64,000 nucleotides of DNA from Tricholoma matsutake (lineage: Eukaryota; Basidiomycota; Agaricomycetes; Agaricales; Tricholomataceae): the NCBI GenBank assembly GCA_026075535.2, contig AP026547.1, positions 9,362,001-9,426,000 on the forward strand, in the 5' to 3' direction. This document shows positions 54,620 to 64,000 of the stretch, piece by piece. The stretch's first letter is position 1, and every line of letters begins with the position of its first letter. The notes under the pieces were generated by a model, which ran no database searches, had not been told where the DNA came from, and saw only the letters and a program-made list of their open reading frames with translations. The position numbers and the translations under genes were made by a program.

Positions 54620-55199
54620 CCGCTGGAAGAGCACCTAATGGTGCAAGAAGGTAAGAGGAGGAGGATCGAACCAGAACTGAGAATTGAGGAGGTAGAAGAC
54701 GACATCATCTCCCTTGGATCTGAACCTCCGGTGTCTGATGAGGAAGTATGGAAAGCCATCGACGAGATGCTCGTCGATGAACCCCTTGAAACGGGAGCAT
54801 ATGATGACAGGTCAGTCCTTTTCCCTGCCACAAGCACAAAGATTAATATTCCTATGAATACAGCAAACTTTTCATGTGAAATTTTACCGCTATTAAATGT
54901 ATCATGGAACTATTTAGACCTTAATATATGTGTTATGTGTGCAAATGGAAATTGTAAGAAAGGTGCTGACTGGATCATGGATTCAGGCGCATCAAAACAC
55001 TTCACTGGTGAAATGAAAGATTTCGCTTCTTACGAGCCTTTACCGAGAAAGGACTCTACCCTGGTTCAAACAGCCATGGGTACTACTCATATAGTAGGAA
55101 AAGGAGCAGTCTTCATTAGACATCAGGTAGTATGTCATGGGAAGTCAGAGATGTGTGAAACACGATTATACCCTATACTACATACCCGACATTAATACT
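54620..55199 (+). pseudogene. Copia protease region
   Basis: Continues the gag frame. An acidic linker (IEEVEDDIISLGSEPPVSDE) precedes the aspartic protease motif DWIMDSGASKHFTGEMKDFA (54968-55025; catalytic D-S-G) and the flap region GTTHIVGKGAVF. A one-base deletion near 55180 shifts frame just before IPDINT, and a TGA at 55200-55202 then interrupts the new frame before LMSMGIFL, at an expected Arg. The enzyme would cleave the polyprotein. Confidence 0.82.
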
Positions 55200-55202
55200 T
55201 GA

Positions 55203-56606
55203 TTAATGTCAATGGGCATCTTCTTACAAGATGGAAGTGATGTGCGTGGTTCCTCTGCACACATTTCATTTATTGAGAAAGGAAACCCAATTATGCATTG
55301 TGTCCCTCTTAGCAGAAGTGACATGATTTATTGGGCTCGGACTCATATAATGAGCACCAAAAAGGTCAATGTCGTGACCATTTACGTCGCTGACTACTTG
55401 ACTTGGCATAGGCAACTTGGACACCCATCCAAAGAGGTGCTAGGGAAAATGCCTAATAGCACCATCAAATTCCTGAGGAATTTAATTATTCCTAAAGACA
55501 AAATTATATGTCCAGGGTGTGCTGAAGGGAAAATGACATCAAAATCTTTTCCTGAATCAAATTCACATGCAGAGAAACCCTTTGAATTAATACATTCCGA
55601 TTTAAAGGAACTCCCAGTACTATCGTACCACAAACATAAATACTTAATTGTATTTCTGGATGACAAGATGTCACATATCTGGGTCCAGTGCCCTAGAAAG
55701 AAATCTGATGCTGCTGCAGCGATTAGACAATTTCAGGCAATGTCTTTGACCCAGTATGGCACTACAATCAAGCACTGGCATGTTGATCCAGGGGGGGAGT
55801 TCAAATATCATGAGCTACAAAGTACGCTCAAGGATTTCGGCATCAAAATAGAGATGTCCACACCCCACGTTCATCAACAGAATGGGTGTGCAGAGCGCGC
55901 CATAAGGACAATAATGGAAAAGTTGCAAACCCTGCGATTTACCGCTTGTCTACCACAATCATGGTGGGAATTTTGCATTGAACATGCAACACACCTATAC
56001 AACCGAACCCCAATAAGGCGCCTGAAATGGCTGACACCTTTTGAGGACCTGACGAAGGTCCACCCAGATCTAAACAATCTGAAGGTCTTTGGTTGCAGTG
56101 CTTACGTCTATCTACCCAAGGAAAAACATCCAACCACATTATCTTTTCAATCGGAGTTAATGACGTACCTTGGATTAGAAGATGGCATTAAAGCATACTG
56201 TTTCATGCAACTTAGTGGCACAATATTCACTGGTGCTACAGCACTATTTGATGAAACAATGTTCCCATGCTGTCCCAGAGCTAAAACTCCTGCCAAGACA
56301 GACCTTGGTGATTTTCCACATCCAGAACCAGAAGATGATGACCACTCATCTGGAACAGATGGTGATGATTCTATACCACCACAAGATATGCCCCTTCCTC
56401 CATCATTGGAAAATGATGATGATGTACCAAGTGAGCAAAAGGCACATGATGATGTGACTGACACTCCTCCTCCGCCACCTCCAGTAACCACTGAGGACTT
56501 TTGTCCAAGATGTGAAGATCAACAGGAATGGCAGCAATTGCCCCGTCGATCAGGCAGGCAGAGGAACATCCCAAACTGTCCCGGCAATACCTATGGAGAG
56601 AAGTGA
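55203..56606 (+). pseudogene. Copia integrase region
   Basis: A GAG-pre-integrase zinc module (TWHRQLGHPSKEVL ... CPGCAEGK) is followed by a DD35E core: IHSDLKELPVLSYHKHKYLI, HVDPGGEFKYHELQ and HQQNGCAERAIRTIMEKLQT. I count exactly 35 residues between the second Asp and the Glu. C-terminal landmarks are WWEFCIEHATHLYNRTPIRR and LKVFGCSAYVYLPKEKH, then an acidic, Pro-rich linker. The segment ends at TGA 56604-56606 (YGEK*LPSDIERD), again an expected Arg. It would insert element DNA, giving the 5-bp duplication seen. Confidence 0.88.
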
Positions 56607-58442
56607 CTCCCCTCTGACATAGAGAGAGACATTGCATGTGATCGATATTGGAAGAGATCTGTGGGTCAAGATTCAGATCATAACCGAACACGACCACAAT
56701 CTCAACAACAAGAACCGGTTACTGGACTGAGTTCGGCACCCCACGAGAGTGTGCCCAATTCCAATAATCAAGAACATGATCACCCAATGGGGGAACTGGA
56801 CAAAGCAGGTTATATTCAAAAGATAATCAAGGAAGGTGGAGATAAGCTTATTCGCTGGCTGTTGTCAAAAGCAGTCAAACCATCAAGCGAAATAAGCCAA
56901 GTTCCAAACCAATTTCGCAATATTGCGCGCCTACCACAGCAGCAGCAACTTGAGTGGAAACAGGCTTGTCATGAAGAATTAGAGGCTCTTCACAAGCGAC
57001 AAGTCTATGACATCGTTGATCTTCCACATGATCAAAAAATGATCAAAAATAGATGGGTTTTCTCCATGAAATCGGACAGAAGAAAATGAGCCAGACTCAT
57101 GGCCAAAGGCTTTTCACAAGTCGAAGGTGTTGACTTTGATGAGATTTTCTCACCAGTAGTCTGCTACAAGACCGTACGCCTCATGTTTGCACTTGTGTCT
57201 CTAGAAGGCATGTATATGACCGGTCTAGATGTAAAAACCGCATTTTTATATGGCAAACTAGAAGAGGAGATCTATATGGATCAACCTGAGGGTTTCAAAC
57301 TCAAGGGAAAAGAGCACAAAGTAATGTGCTTATGCCGAGCATTGTATGGCCTTAAACAGGCCTCACTAGCATGGTGGAAAGAGCTAGAGGCATTTATGCA
57401 CACCATTGGGTTTGTGCATGCCAGCTCTGATGCCGGCATTTTCATACACAAGGCTAAGACAGGCAGCATTGTTATTGTGCTGGTCTATGTTGATGATGGC
57501 TTGTTCATGGGGAAGAACAAGAAACTTGTGGATGAAAAGAAGAATGCTTGTCTGAAGCATTGGGAGTGCCGTAGTACTGAAAAAGTCACAGAATTCTTAG
57601 GCATGCGCGTCACCCAGACTGCAAGCAAAGTCAAACTCGATCAAACTGAATATCTCGCCAAAGTGCTTGAGAGGTTTGAGATGACAAATGCCAAAGCTGC
57701 CCCCACTCCGCTCCCAACTGGTTACAAACTGTCGGAAAACACAGCGACGCCAAATGTGGCACTTAGATCAAAATATCAGTCTGTGATCGGATCTTTATTG
57801 TATCTGATGCTCGGAATGCGACCTGATATTGCTTATGCAGTAATCAGGATGTTGCAATTCTTGGCTAATCCTAGCCAAGAACATCTAGACAAAGTGATGT
57901 ACATCATGCGCTATCTGGTGGGAACCCAGAAATATAACATAGTCTATGATGGAGAGAAATCCGAAGGGCTACAGGCCTTCACAGATTCTGATTGGGCTGC
58001 TGACACTGTCAAGCGCCAATCTACAATGGGTTACTTTGCTACTCTAGCGAGTGGCATTGTGTGCTGGCAGTCCCGTTTACAAAAAACTGTAGCACTGTCA
58101 TCCACAGAAGCCAAATATATGGCTCTCTCCGACACTTGTCGACAGATAGTGTGGATAGAGTCCTTATTCCAGGAACTTGGATATATACTGAAGCGCGTAC
58201 CAATCTGCACTGATAATCAGGGATCCATCTTTATTGGATCAAATCCAGTTCAGGAAAGAAGGACCAAACATATAGACATTCGCTACCACTATACCCACGA
58301 ATGCATCGAAAATGACAAAGTCACAGTCGTTTTCATTCCTGGAAGTGAAAATCTGGCTGACATGTTCACAAAGAACCTTGGTGCCGTCCTATTCAGGAAA
58401 TTTAGAGACTCTCTCAGAATTACTTTTGAGATTCAAACTTAG
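56607..58442 (+). pseudogene. Copia reverse transcriptase and RNase H region
   Basis: Same frame as integrase. RT opens EWKQACHEELEALHKRQVYD and NRWVFSMKSDRRK, has a TGA at 57087-57089 before ARLMAKGFSQVEGVDFDE (expected Arg), then TGLDVKTAFLYGKLEEEIYM, LYGLKQASLAWW and the catalytic VYVDDGLFMG (57485-57515). Downstream are KYQSVIGSLLYLM and RNase H blocks: AFTDSDWAADTVKRQSTMGY, LSSTEAKYMALSDT, CTDNQGSIF and KHIDIRYHYTHE, ending NLADMFTKNLG. Stop at 58440-58442. Apart from the single TGA this part is remarkably intact (447 codons uninterrupted). Confidence 0.9.
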
Positions 58443-58465
58443 CTGCTTAGAGCGCTGTACAGTTT

Positions 58466-58474
58466 GAGGGGGGG
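58466..58474 (+). other. Copia polypurine tract
   Basis: GAGGGGGGG directly upstream of the 3' LTR, the plus-strand primer site. Confidence 0.8.
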
Positions 58475-58748
58475 TGTTGAAATTAAACCCTGAGATACAT
58501 GCTGCATACATGAGGCAATACATGCAGCATACACATGTTACTGTGCTTACTGTGCATACATGTGGTAAACACATTCCCGAGTCATGTGACATCCTTATTA
58601 CTATGTATATAAGGAGAACTTGTACCATAGTAGGAATACAGTGTTCTTACCTCTGCTAACCCTAGCTGTAAGTCTAACTAAACCCCAGGTAGGTGGTGAG
58701 GAATGTGTTGTCTCTTCCCCTGTGCAGCGTATATAGTCTGCTCCAACA
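58475..58748 (+). repeat. Copia 3' LTR
   Basis: 274 bp. It differs from the 5' LTR by an about 23-bp extra segment near its start, where ATACATGCWGCATACA is partly duplicated, and about nine substitutions, mostly transitions. It also has TGTATATAAGGAG. Confidence 0.92.
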
Positions 58749-60510
58749 CACAAGTGCGAGCACAGGCAGAGGCATGGTTACATCAGACAATCAAAGCTGG
58801 TCAAAATGCTCTGCAAAAGACAACAGGTGTGCGGTGGACCCCACTGCATAATCTTCCATATTGGGACCCAGTCAAACATGTTGTACTAGGTTTTATGCAT
58901 AACTGGCTTGAGGGTATTCTACAGCATCATCTTTGTGCACTCTGGGGAATTGGATGGGATGAGGATGAAATCCAAAAAACTAAAGAGGTGGAACAGGATG
59001 AGCATTGGAGTGAAGCAGATGTATCAGATTCTGCTGAAGAGTTGGATGACCTTCTTCAAGAAGCAGCTGAACATAATCTTGAGGCTGCAATGGCAATGCA
59101 ACATACACCACCACCTAAGTCTCCCTCACCATCTTTTTCTGAATTATCTGAGTCATCCTCATCCTCATCAACACCTACAGCCACATAGAGCCACAAAAAT
59201 CCCTATGCATATGACTTCAATGATGATGATGATGATGACAATAATGATAACTATATTTCTGTTGACCCTTTGCCTTTTAGCTTCACAGAAATTGAGCTAC
59301 AGGCAATAAGAAATTGTATTCATGATATTACTCTTCCAACATGGATACAACCACCACCAACCAATCTTGGTGAACCAAGCCATGGCAAACTCAAAGCTTG
59401 GGAATATCTCACCTTCTTCACATGTATCTTTCCCCTCATTATTCCTGAATTCTACTGCCACAAATTTCCACTGCCAGCACTTCTACTGCTTCTATCATGT
59501 TGTTGCAGCAACAAATATTGTAGCTGCATATAATACCTCCAATGCTGATGCTGATGCTTATACTCAGCATTATATCCAATATCAAGCTGCTATTCAACAA
59601 CTTTTTCCACATTGTCCATCTAAGCCAAACCATCATTATGCAATGCATAATGGTGCTCTTCTCAAATATTGGGGTCCTTTGGCATCTTTTAGTGAGTTTC
59701 CAGGCAAACAAATGAATGAAAAGTTGCAAAAAATGAACACCAATTATCATCTCCATATGTGTTTCAATTATTTTGCTCAAAATTTGATAGCTAATACCAA
59801 GATCAGGGGATTTAGATCTTATAATGCTTCATCAGATGAGTCATCAAGCATGTGTAGATGCTTTACTGCACAGTGAAGATCATTTAAAAGAATTATGTGA
59901 TATTCTTGAGCCAGGAGACATGGCCATGGATGACCATCCAGTACCTCTCTAGCCTACAGAAGTGGCAGATATTCTAGCAAAGGCACCTTGTCTTCTGGAA
60001 GTAGATTATAATAGTCTGCTTGATTATCTTCACCAGACAGGAAGACTGTACCGAGCTTTCTCTGATCTTCCCCACCCACCAAATGCCATTATTCTCCCTC
60101 CACAAGCCCAACATCTTCTGCAGATGCACCGTGATGAATGCACATTCAGTTGTGAAAAGTCACATAAAGAAAACAGTGCTATCAAGCTCTACAATCCATT
60201 GACACAGGCTCATGATACAGGATTCATTCAAAATATTTGGAGACTTCCACTGGAGGGAATAATGCACACCTTTATAAGAGTCTGCTCACATCAATCACTA
60301 TCTACACAAGAGGAGAGGCAGACACCATTCATACACCACCCTGGATTTATGGTACGAATTGTTGATGCACTCCTCTCTAACAACTTTAGTATTATTGAGC
60401 CTGTCCATATTATCACTCATGTCACAACTGTCTAGCGGCCAGCAGGCACTTATGGTATTGGCAGGAAGATCCTGGTTGTATGTTGGGCTCCCAACAGAGG
60501 GCGCCAATAA
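58749..60510 (+). pseudogene. CACTA (TNP2-like) transposase, 3' part
   Basis: Resumes directly after the copia target repeat: QVRAQAEAWLHQTIKAGQNA, TGVRWTPLHNLPYWDPVKHV, VLGFMHNWLEGILQHHLCAL. An acidic/Ser-rich stretch ends at a TAG (59186), after which the same frame continues with FSFTEIELQAIRNCIHDITL and NLGEPSHGKLKAWEYL. A frame change near 59470 precedes HVVAATNIVAAYNTS and PNHHYAMHNGALLKYWGPLA. An intron near 59757-59806 leads to DLDLIMLHQMSHQACVDALL. After a TAG at 59950 come LPHPPNAIILPP, TFSCEKSHKENSAIK and NFSIIEPVHIITHVTTV, ending VVCWAPNRGRQ with TAA at 60508. This is the normal C-terminus of the family, so the gene was complete before decay and the copia insertion. Confidence 0.82.
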
Positions 60511-61240
60511 TTTTGCATCCCTGGCAATATGTAAATAGCTGTTATAACCGCTTATGCCTTCATTCTATGCTTCATTTTCCTGTTCTAACTTCTTTCCAAC
60601 TTGAAATCTTGTTCTGCTTCTACTTCTTTATTCTGTTCTGTGCTATCTTTAGCATACTACCTATGTTCTGTTTCTGCATATTTAAGTCTATAGTATTGTT
60701 TGTAATACCTTAGTCTGATAGTCACACTCAATTGACACCAACTTGCAACTCATAATCCCATGCATTAGTTCTTAGCTTGCTCATTTTGTGCACAACACTC
60801 CTCAAACTTATGGACATGCATAAGCACAGTGAGGCACAGCTCACCACACTTGTGTAGCTGAAGCCAGGTCCATTCCATCCTCATATGTTGCCGCATGGCT
60901 CACTCGCTCTGTGTGCATATTGCACTCTACTCATGCAGTTGTCTTTTGTCAGGTCATAGATTTTCCCTTTCTGCCTTACCCTACATCCATCTTTCTCACA
61001 TGTCTTGGATTGCAACAGTTGTCTTTCATCAGTTCGTAGATTTTCTCCACATCCATTTTGCCCTACATCTGTCTCTCACGTGTCTCAGATTGTAACAATA
61101 GCTTTGGATAAATAGAAAAGATGGTATTAACTTGAATGACTTGAAATACATTAAATGACTTGGCAAGCATGAATATGAAGAGTTAAGTAAATCAATTACC
61201 ACCATTAACCAGAATATGTATTAAACAACACCCATATCTC
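60511..61240. other. No recognised gene
   Basis: T/C-rich 3' flank of the CACTA transposase. CATGTCTTGGATTGCAACAG and CACGTGTCTCAGATTGTAAC form a degenerate local duplication (60980-61100). CACTA terminal repeats were sought here and not found. Confidence 0.35.
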
Positions 61241-61500
61241 ATTCATCACCTGACCCCTCATCTCCTGACCCCTCACCTGATACATCTGGCTCATCCTCAT
61301 CATCCTGCTGCTCAAGTTGTTTCAATTTGTCTGGCATAGGTAGCTTGTATTCTGCCTGCACTTTATCACCATATTTGGCCATAAACTCCTTCTCTGGCAT
61401 ACTCTTCCATTTCTCACACTTATCCCAGCTGGCACAGACACCAGGGGCAAAACCTAGGGCAGTTGAAACTCAACTACCTTCGAGGCAGTGGGTATGGCAG
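61241..61500 (-). pseudogene. C-terminal fragment of an unidentified protein
   Basis: On the minus strand, WDKCEKWKSMPEKEFMAKYG, then DKVQAEYKLPMPDKLKQLEQ and an acidic tail (DDEDEPDV, SGEGSGDEGSGDE) ending at a TGA. A likely 3' splice site (GTGCCAG) just upstream and a GTAGTTG donor after NPTAIPTASK suggest a last exon. The composition resembles tails of transposon-borne proteins in Agaricomycetes, but I cannot name it. Confidence 0.35.
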
Positions 61501-63671
61501 TTGGATTTTTAATGATTGTGACTATTTTGTCACATCAACTAATCTTCCCTGATCTTCCCTAGATGGAAAGTAGATAACACAAAGGGAATGTTACCGGGGA
61601 TGTGTTCCTGCCACCGTTCCCACCCCTGATCATCACCCGATCACTGTCTTCCACAGTTGATCAACAAGGTGCCATAGCTTCAGCTAATGTTGTGCTCATC
61701 ATCCCCGATGACAAGCATGCCCTTCCACTCATTCCTGACCATTTCCCTTCGCTTTTTTTGCTGTATGCCATTTATATATGTATCTATAGGCATAATACAC
61801 CTTTATCCTTCATTTTATACCAATATTAAGCTTGTAGTGAGCATTCTCTCTTGAGGGTAAGGTCTCTTCTCTTCATTTATGGGGTCTACTACATGTACAT
61901 GAATAACTAATAATATACCTAGCTCAATACATGACATGGAGTGAAGCTACATGGGGTGGGAAGGAGGGAAATGGGGAGAAGTAAGGGGAGTGTGAGACAG
62001 GGTACCATCTACAGGGCTTGTACACCATATACAGCCATAAAGTGTATGTAGATGGGTCTGGTAATGCATGTAGGGGTGGGGATTAATGATTGGAGAGGTG
62101 GGGACAAGGTGCTCTCTGTCAGTGCACCTGCCTGGGAGAGGTTGTCACTTAGCTGCATGCTGAGGACTTCCCCTTATAAAAGGCACATGAGAGAAGCATG
62201 AGATATCCATGATGAACAATGTAATGGAGCCACTGGAGCCCCTACACTTGTTAGTATAGCCAGAAAAGGAAATATGTGCTCAGGAGGAGATATACTTGTC
62301 CTGTGAGATCTGTGGCGCAAAAATGTTCACTTTCTTTGATTCCTGGGCCTAGTAATAAAGTAGAACAAAGGTGAATAAAGATGACAGCAGAGAGGAAAGG
62401 TCCTGGCTCACCATGACATGGGTTCCCCATCAACAGATGTGAACTTTGCTCAATCTGGGTCACACACTATACCTGTTGTCTAAAGCCTAGCCTAGACGTC
62501 CAGAGTACACCTTTACCCTTAATTTAAAGCCCACAAACAGTACATATAATCAATACTTCATCCTACAAGATAGGATCTTCACATGCTCACCTATTCTCCT
62601 TGTTACTCCATGCTGGCTCATGAAAGGAACTGATAGCTTTGTAGACAGTCATACCAATGCAGTAAAAGTAAAATCAACACATTTCAATGGTTGAGTTGTC
62701 TGTAAAAAGTGCTAGAGACTAAATGTATTGAGGTACTAGGGAACAACTACCCACCCAATGTTAACAGTACTTCAACTGCTTGGTGTAGTAACAAATTCAA
62801 GGCAAAGAATCATAGTAGGCAAGATTCCCTTGAGTTATAGACCATCCGTATGGAAGGATAGGCAGAGCTATGCACCAGAGAGCAGGTTGAACCAGATGTT
62901 CCCAAAAAGGCAATAATCTTGGAATATCTAGACAGTGAAGCAATGCACCAATGAATGAAAATTAGGAGTAGATAGAGCTGGACTCTGCAGGGAGATCAGA
63001 CATGGGCAGTGCTACAGCTTTGTTGGCAAGCGTAACATGGGGCGAGAGGGCATCCAGAGGCACATAGACTGAGACCATGGGAATGCCTAATTCTTTAGTG
63101 GTACGCAAGGAGCCCCTGAATTTTTTTTTGGACTTCTCCATACACAGGTCTCAAAACACGATTTTGAAGGCTATAATGACTACTCAACTATCCAAAATGT
63201 TGTATTTAACAATAGGAAATAAACCAAAGGTGTTTAACAGTACAAATGCCCCTAATGTAATCAAAATATCAAAATATAATGGTGATTGGGACAGATCAGC
63301 CATGATCAAATTGCAAGCCAGAGCCTCTGTTGAAATGGATTCCACAAAGGAGGTACAGAGCAATACTGGTTTCTTTTAGGACTAGCATTGACAGTGGAGG
63401 CAGCTTTCTGTTCTTGATGCAGATGGTTATGCTATTTGTCCAGATTACAGAACACAAGTGAAATGTGGAAGCACAGGGCTCACAAACCTTGAAAAATGCC
63501 ATCGGACAAGCCACACTTGCAAAAATGCTTGAGAAAGGCATGACAAGGATCAGAAAAAGAACATGAACCTATTCAACTATTTCAAAGGGCCAAAAGCCCC
63601 TGCCATTCCCTCAACAGTTAGCCATTCAGGACCGATTCCAAACCATCAATTGGCTCTAGCAGAGGCCATTG
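61501..63671. other. Mostly unrecognised DNA with weak gene relics
   Basis: No convincing gene. A 70-codon minus-strand stretch at 62251-62463 and a plus-strand stretch at 63077-63379 (SKMLYLTIGNKPKVFNSTNA) are open but match nothing I know; 63563-63680 (FNYFKGPKAPAIPSTVS) may continue the latter. Confidence 0.3.
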
Positions 63672-64000
63672 TAGTGATGTGCAAGGCTTGGCCCAAAGCC
63701 CTGAAGCCTGGGTTGCCAAGCTCCAGAAGCCTGACCCAAGCCAAGCCTTGGAGTGGGCTTGATAGGGCTTAGGGCTCGGCTCATTATTTCTGAAGCCTGA
63801 GCCGAGCCCAAAAGCCCAGGCTTTGTGGCTGTGATTCAGTCGCTACTCTCAAGCATCGTAGTGCACCATCTCCACCCCACCCCTCATCTATTGGAAGCTC
63901 CTGCTACACAACAGCAAGCTATTGCTCACTGCCTGGCTTACAGGAGCTGTGCAGATAATGGGGTGGAGGAAGTGAGGGGGGACTGCAGTCATTGGTAGCC
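63672..64000. mobile_element. Possible hAT-type MITE, right end outside window
   Basis: Begins near TAGTGATGTGCAAGGCTTGG and is filled with AAGCCC/GGGCTT subterminal words (CCAAAGCCCTGAAGCC, GGGCTTAGGGCTCGGC), the composition seen at ends of hAT MITEs. The partner end is not in the window. Confidence 0.35.

Larger units (their letters stand above)
53110..58748 (+). mobile_element. Ty1/copia element nested in the CACTA transposase
   Basis: LTRs 53110-53360 (251 bp) and 58475-58748 (274 bp) begin TGTTGAAATT and end CTCCAACA; CACAA flanks both sides (53105-53109, 58749-58753). Between them a gag-pol in copia order (protease, integrase, RT, RNase H) occupies one reading frame apart from four TGA stops and one 1-bp deletion. 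About nine substitutions separate the LTRs, plus a 23-bp extra segment in the 3' LTR, so the insertion is fairly recent. Confidence 0.95.

Noticed and set aside
1..58442. TGA read as arginine or another amino acid (altered genetic code)
   Set aside because: The intact host gene ends in normal stops without internal TGA, element ORFs also end in TGA, and CpG loss explains the pattern. Recoding is unnecessary.
1..64000. CRISPR array, bacterial operons or rRNA genes
   Set aside because: No regularly spaced direct repeats with unique spacers, no ribosomal RNA text, and intron-bearing eukaryotic genes throughout.

Overview
The window looks like a transposon-choked stretch of a mushroom-forming basidiomycete (Agaricomycete) genome. 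The evidence is spliceosomal introns of about 50-60 bp with GT...AG ends and CTAAC-like branch sites, together with an Agaricomycete-type repeat set: a DIRS-like tyrosine-recombinase retroelement, LINEs with CCHC gag and RNase H, chromodomain Ty3/gypsy, Ty1/copia, TNP2-like CACTA, hAT, and a KDZ-associated CxC5/CxC6 domain. I cannot name the species. Only one gene looks like an intact host gene: a six-exon gene at 2198-4132 for an arginine/aspartate-rich protein.

Layout. 1-1480: 3' end of a DIRS-like element (RNase H, then tyrosine recombinase). 2198-4132: host gene. 5.0-6.5 kb: KDZ-associated CxC5/CxC6 pseudogene split by a 581-bp hAT-type MITE with a perfect 8-bp target duplication. 7.1-7.4 kb: DDE-endonuclease-like fragment. 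7.6-13.8 kb: LINE copy 1 (minus). 13.85-15.45 kb: a 1.6-kb non-autonomous hAT element. 16.5-22.1 kb: LINE copy 2 (plus), split by an unidentified insert and a 481-bp hAT-type MITE. 22.1-28.0 kb: a broken gypsy copy (minus) interrupted by tRNA-like inverted ends, arrays of intron-like repeats and hairpin arrays. 28.6-31.1 kb: decayed hAT transposase gene. 31-42 kb: gene-poor, CpG-poor DNA with two satellites (about 350-bp and 145-bp periods), a TIR element and a strong CpG-rich palindrome. 42.4-51.6 kb: one chromodomain gypsy element whose 3' half has been inverted in place. 51.7-60.5 kb: a CACTA (TNP2-like) transposase gene cut in two by a 5.6-kb copia element with a clean 5-bp duplication. 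60.5-64 kb: mostly unrecognised.

How the parts relate. Nesting gives a relative chronology: copia entered CACTA, hAT MITEs entered the KDZ gene and LINE 2, and an LTR-like element entered gypsy gag. Nearly every premature stop across five unrelated elements is TGA where the family has arginine, which is what CGA-to-TGA change at CpG would produce. Together with strong CpG depletion outside the host gene and young insertions, this suggests cytosine-methylation-linked decay of repeats. The most unusual structures are the inverted gypsy half confirmed by its target duplication, and the tandem and dispersed repeat modules that each carry a hairpin followed by a complete intron-like segment.
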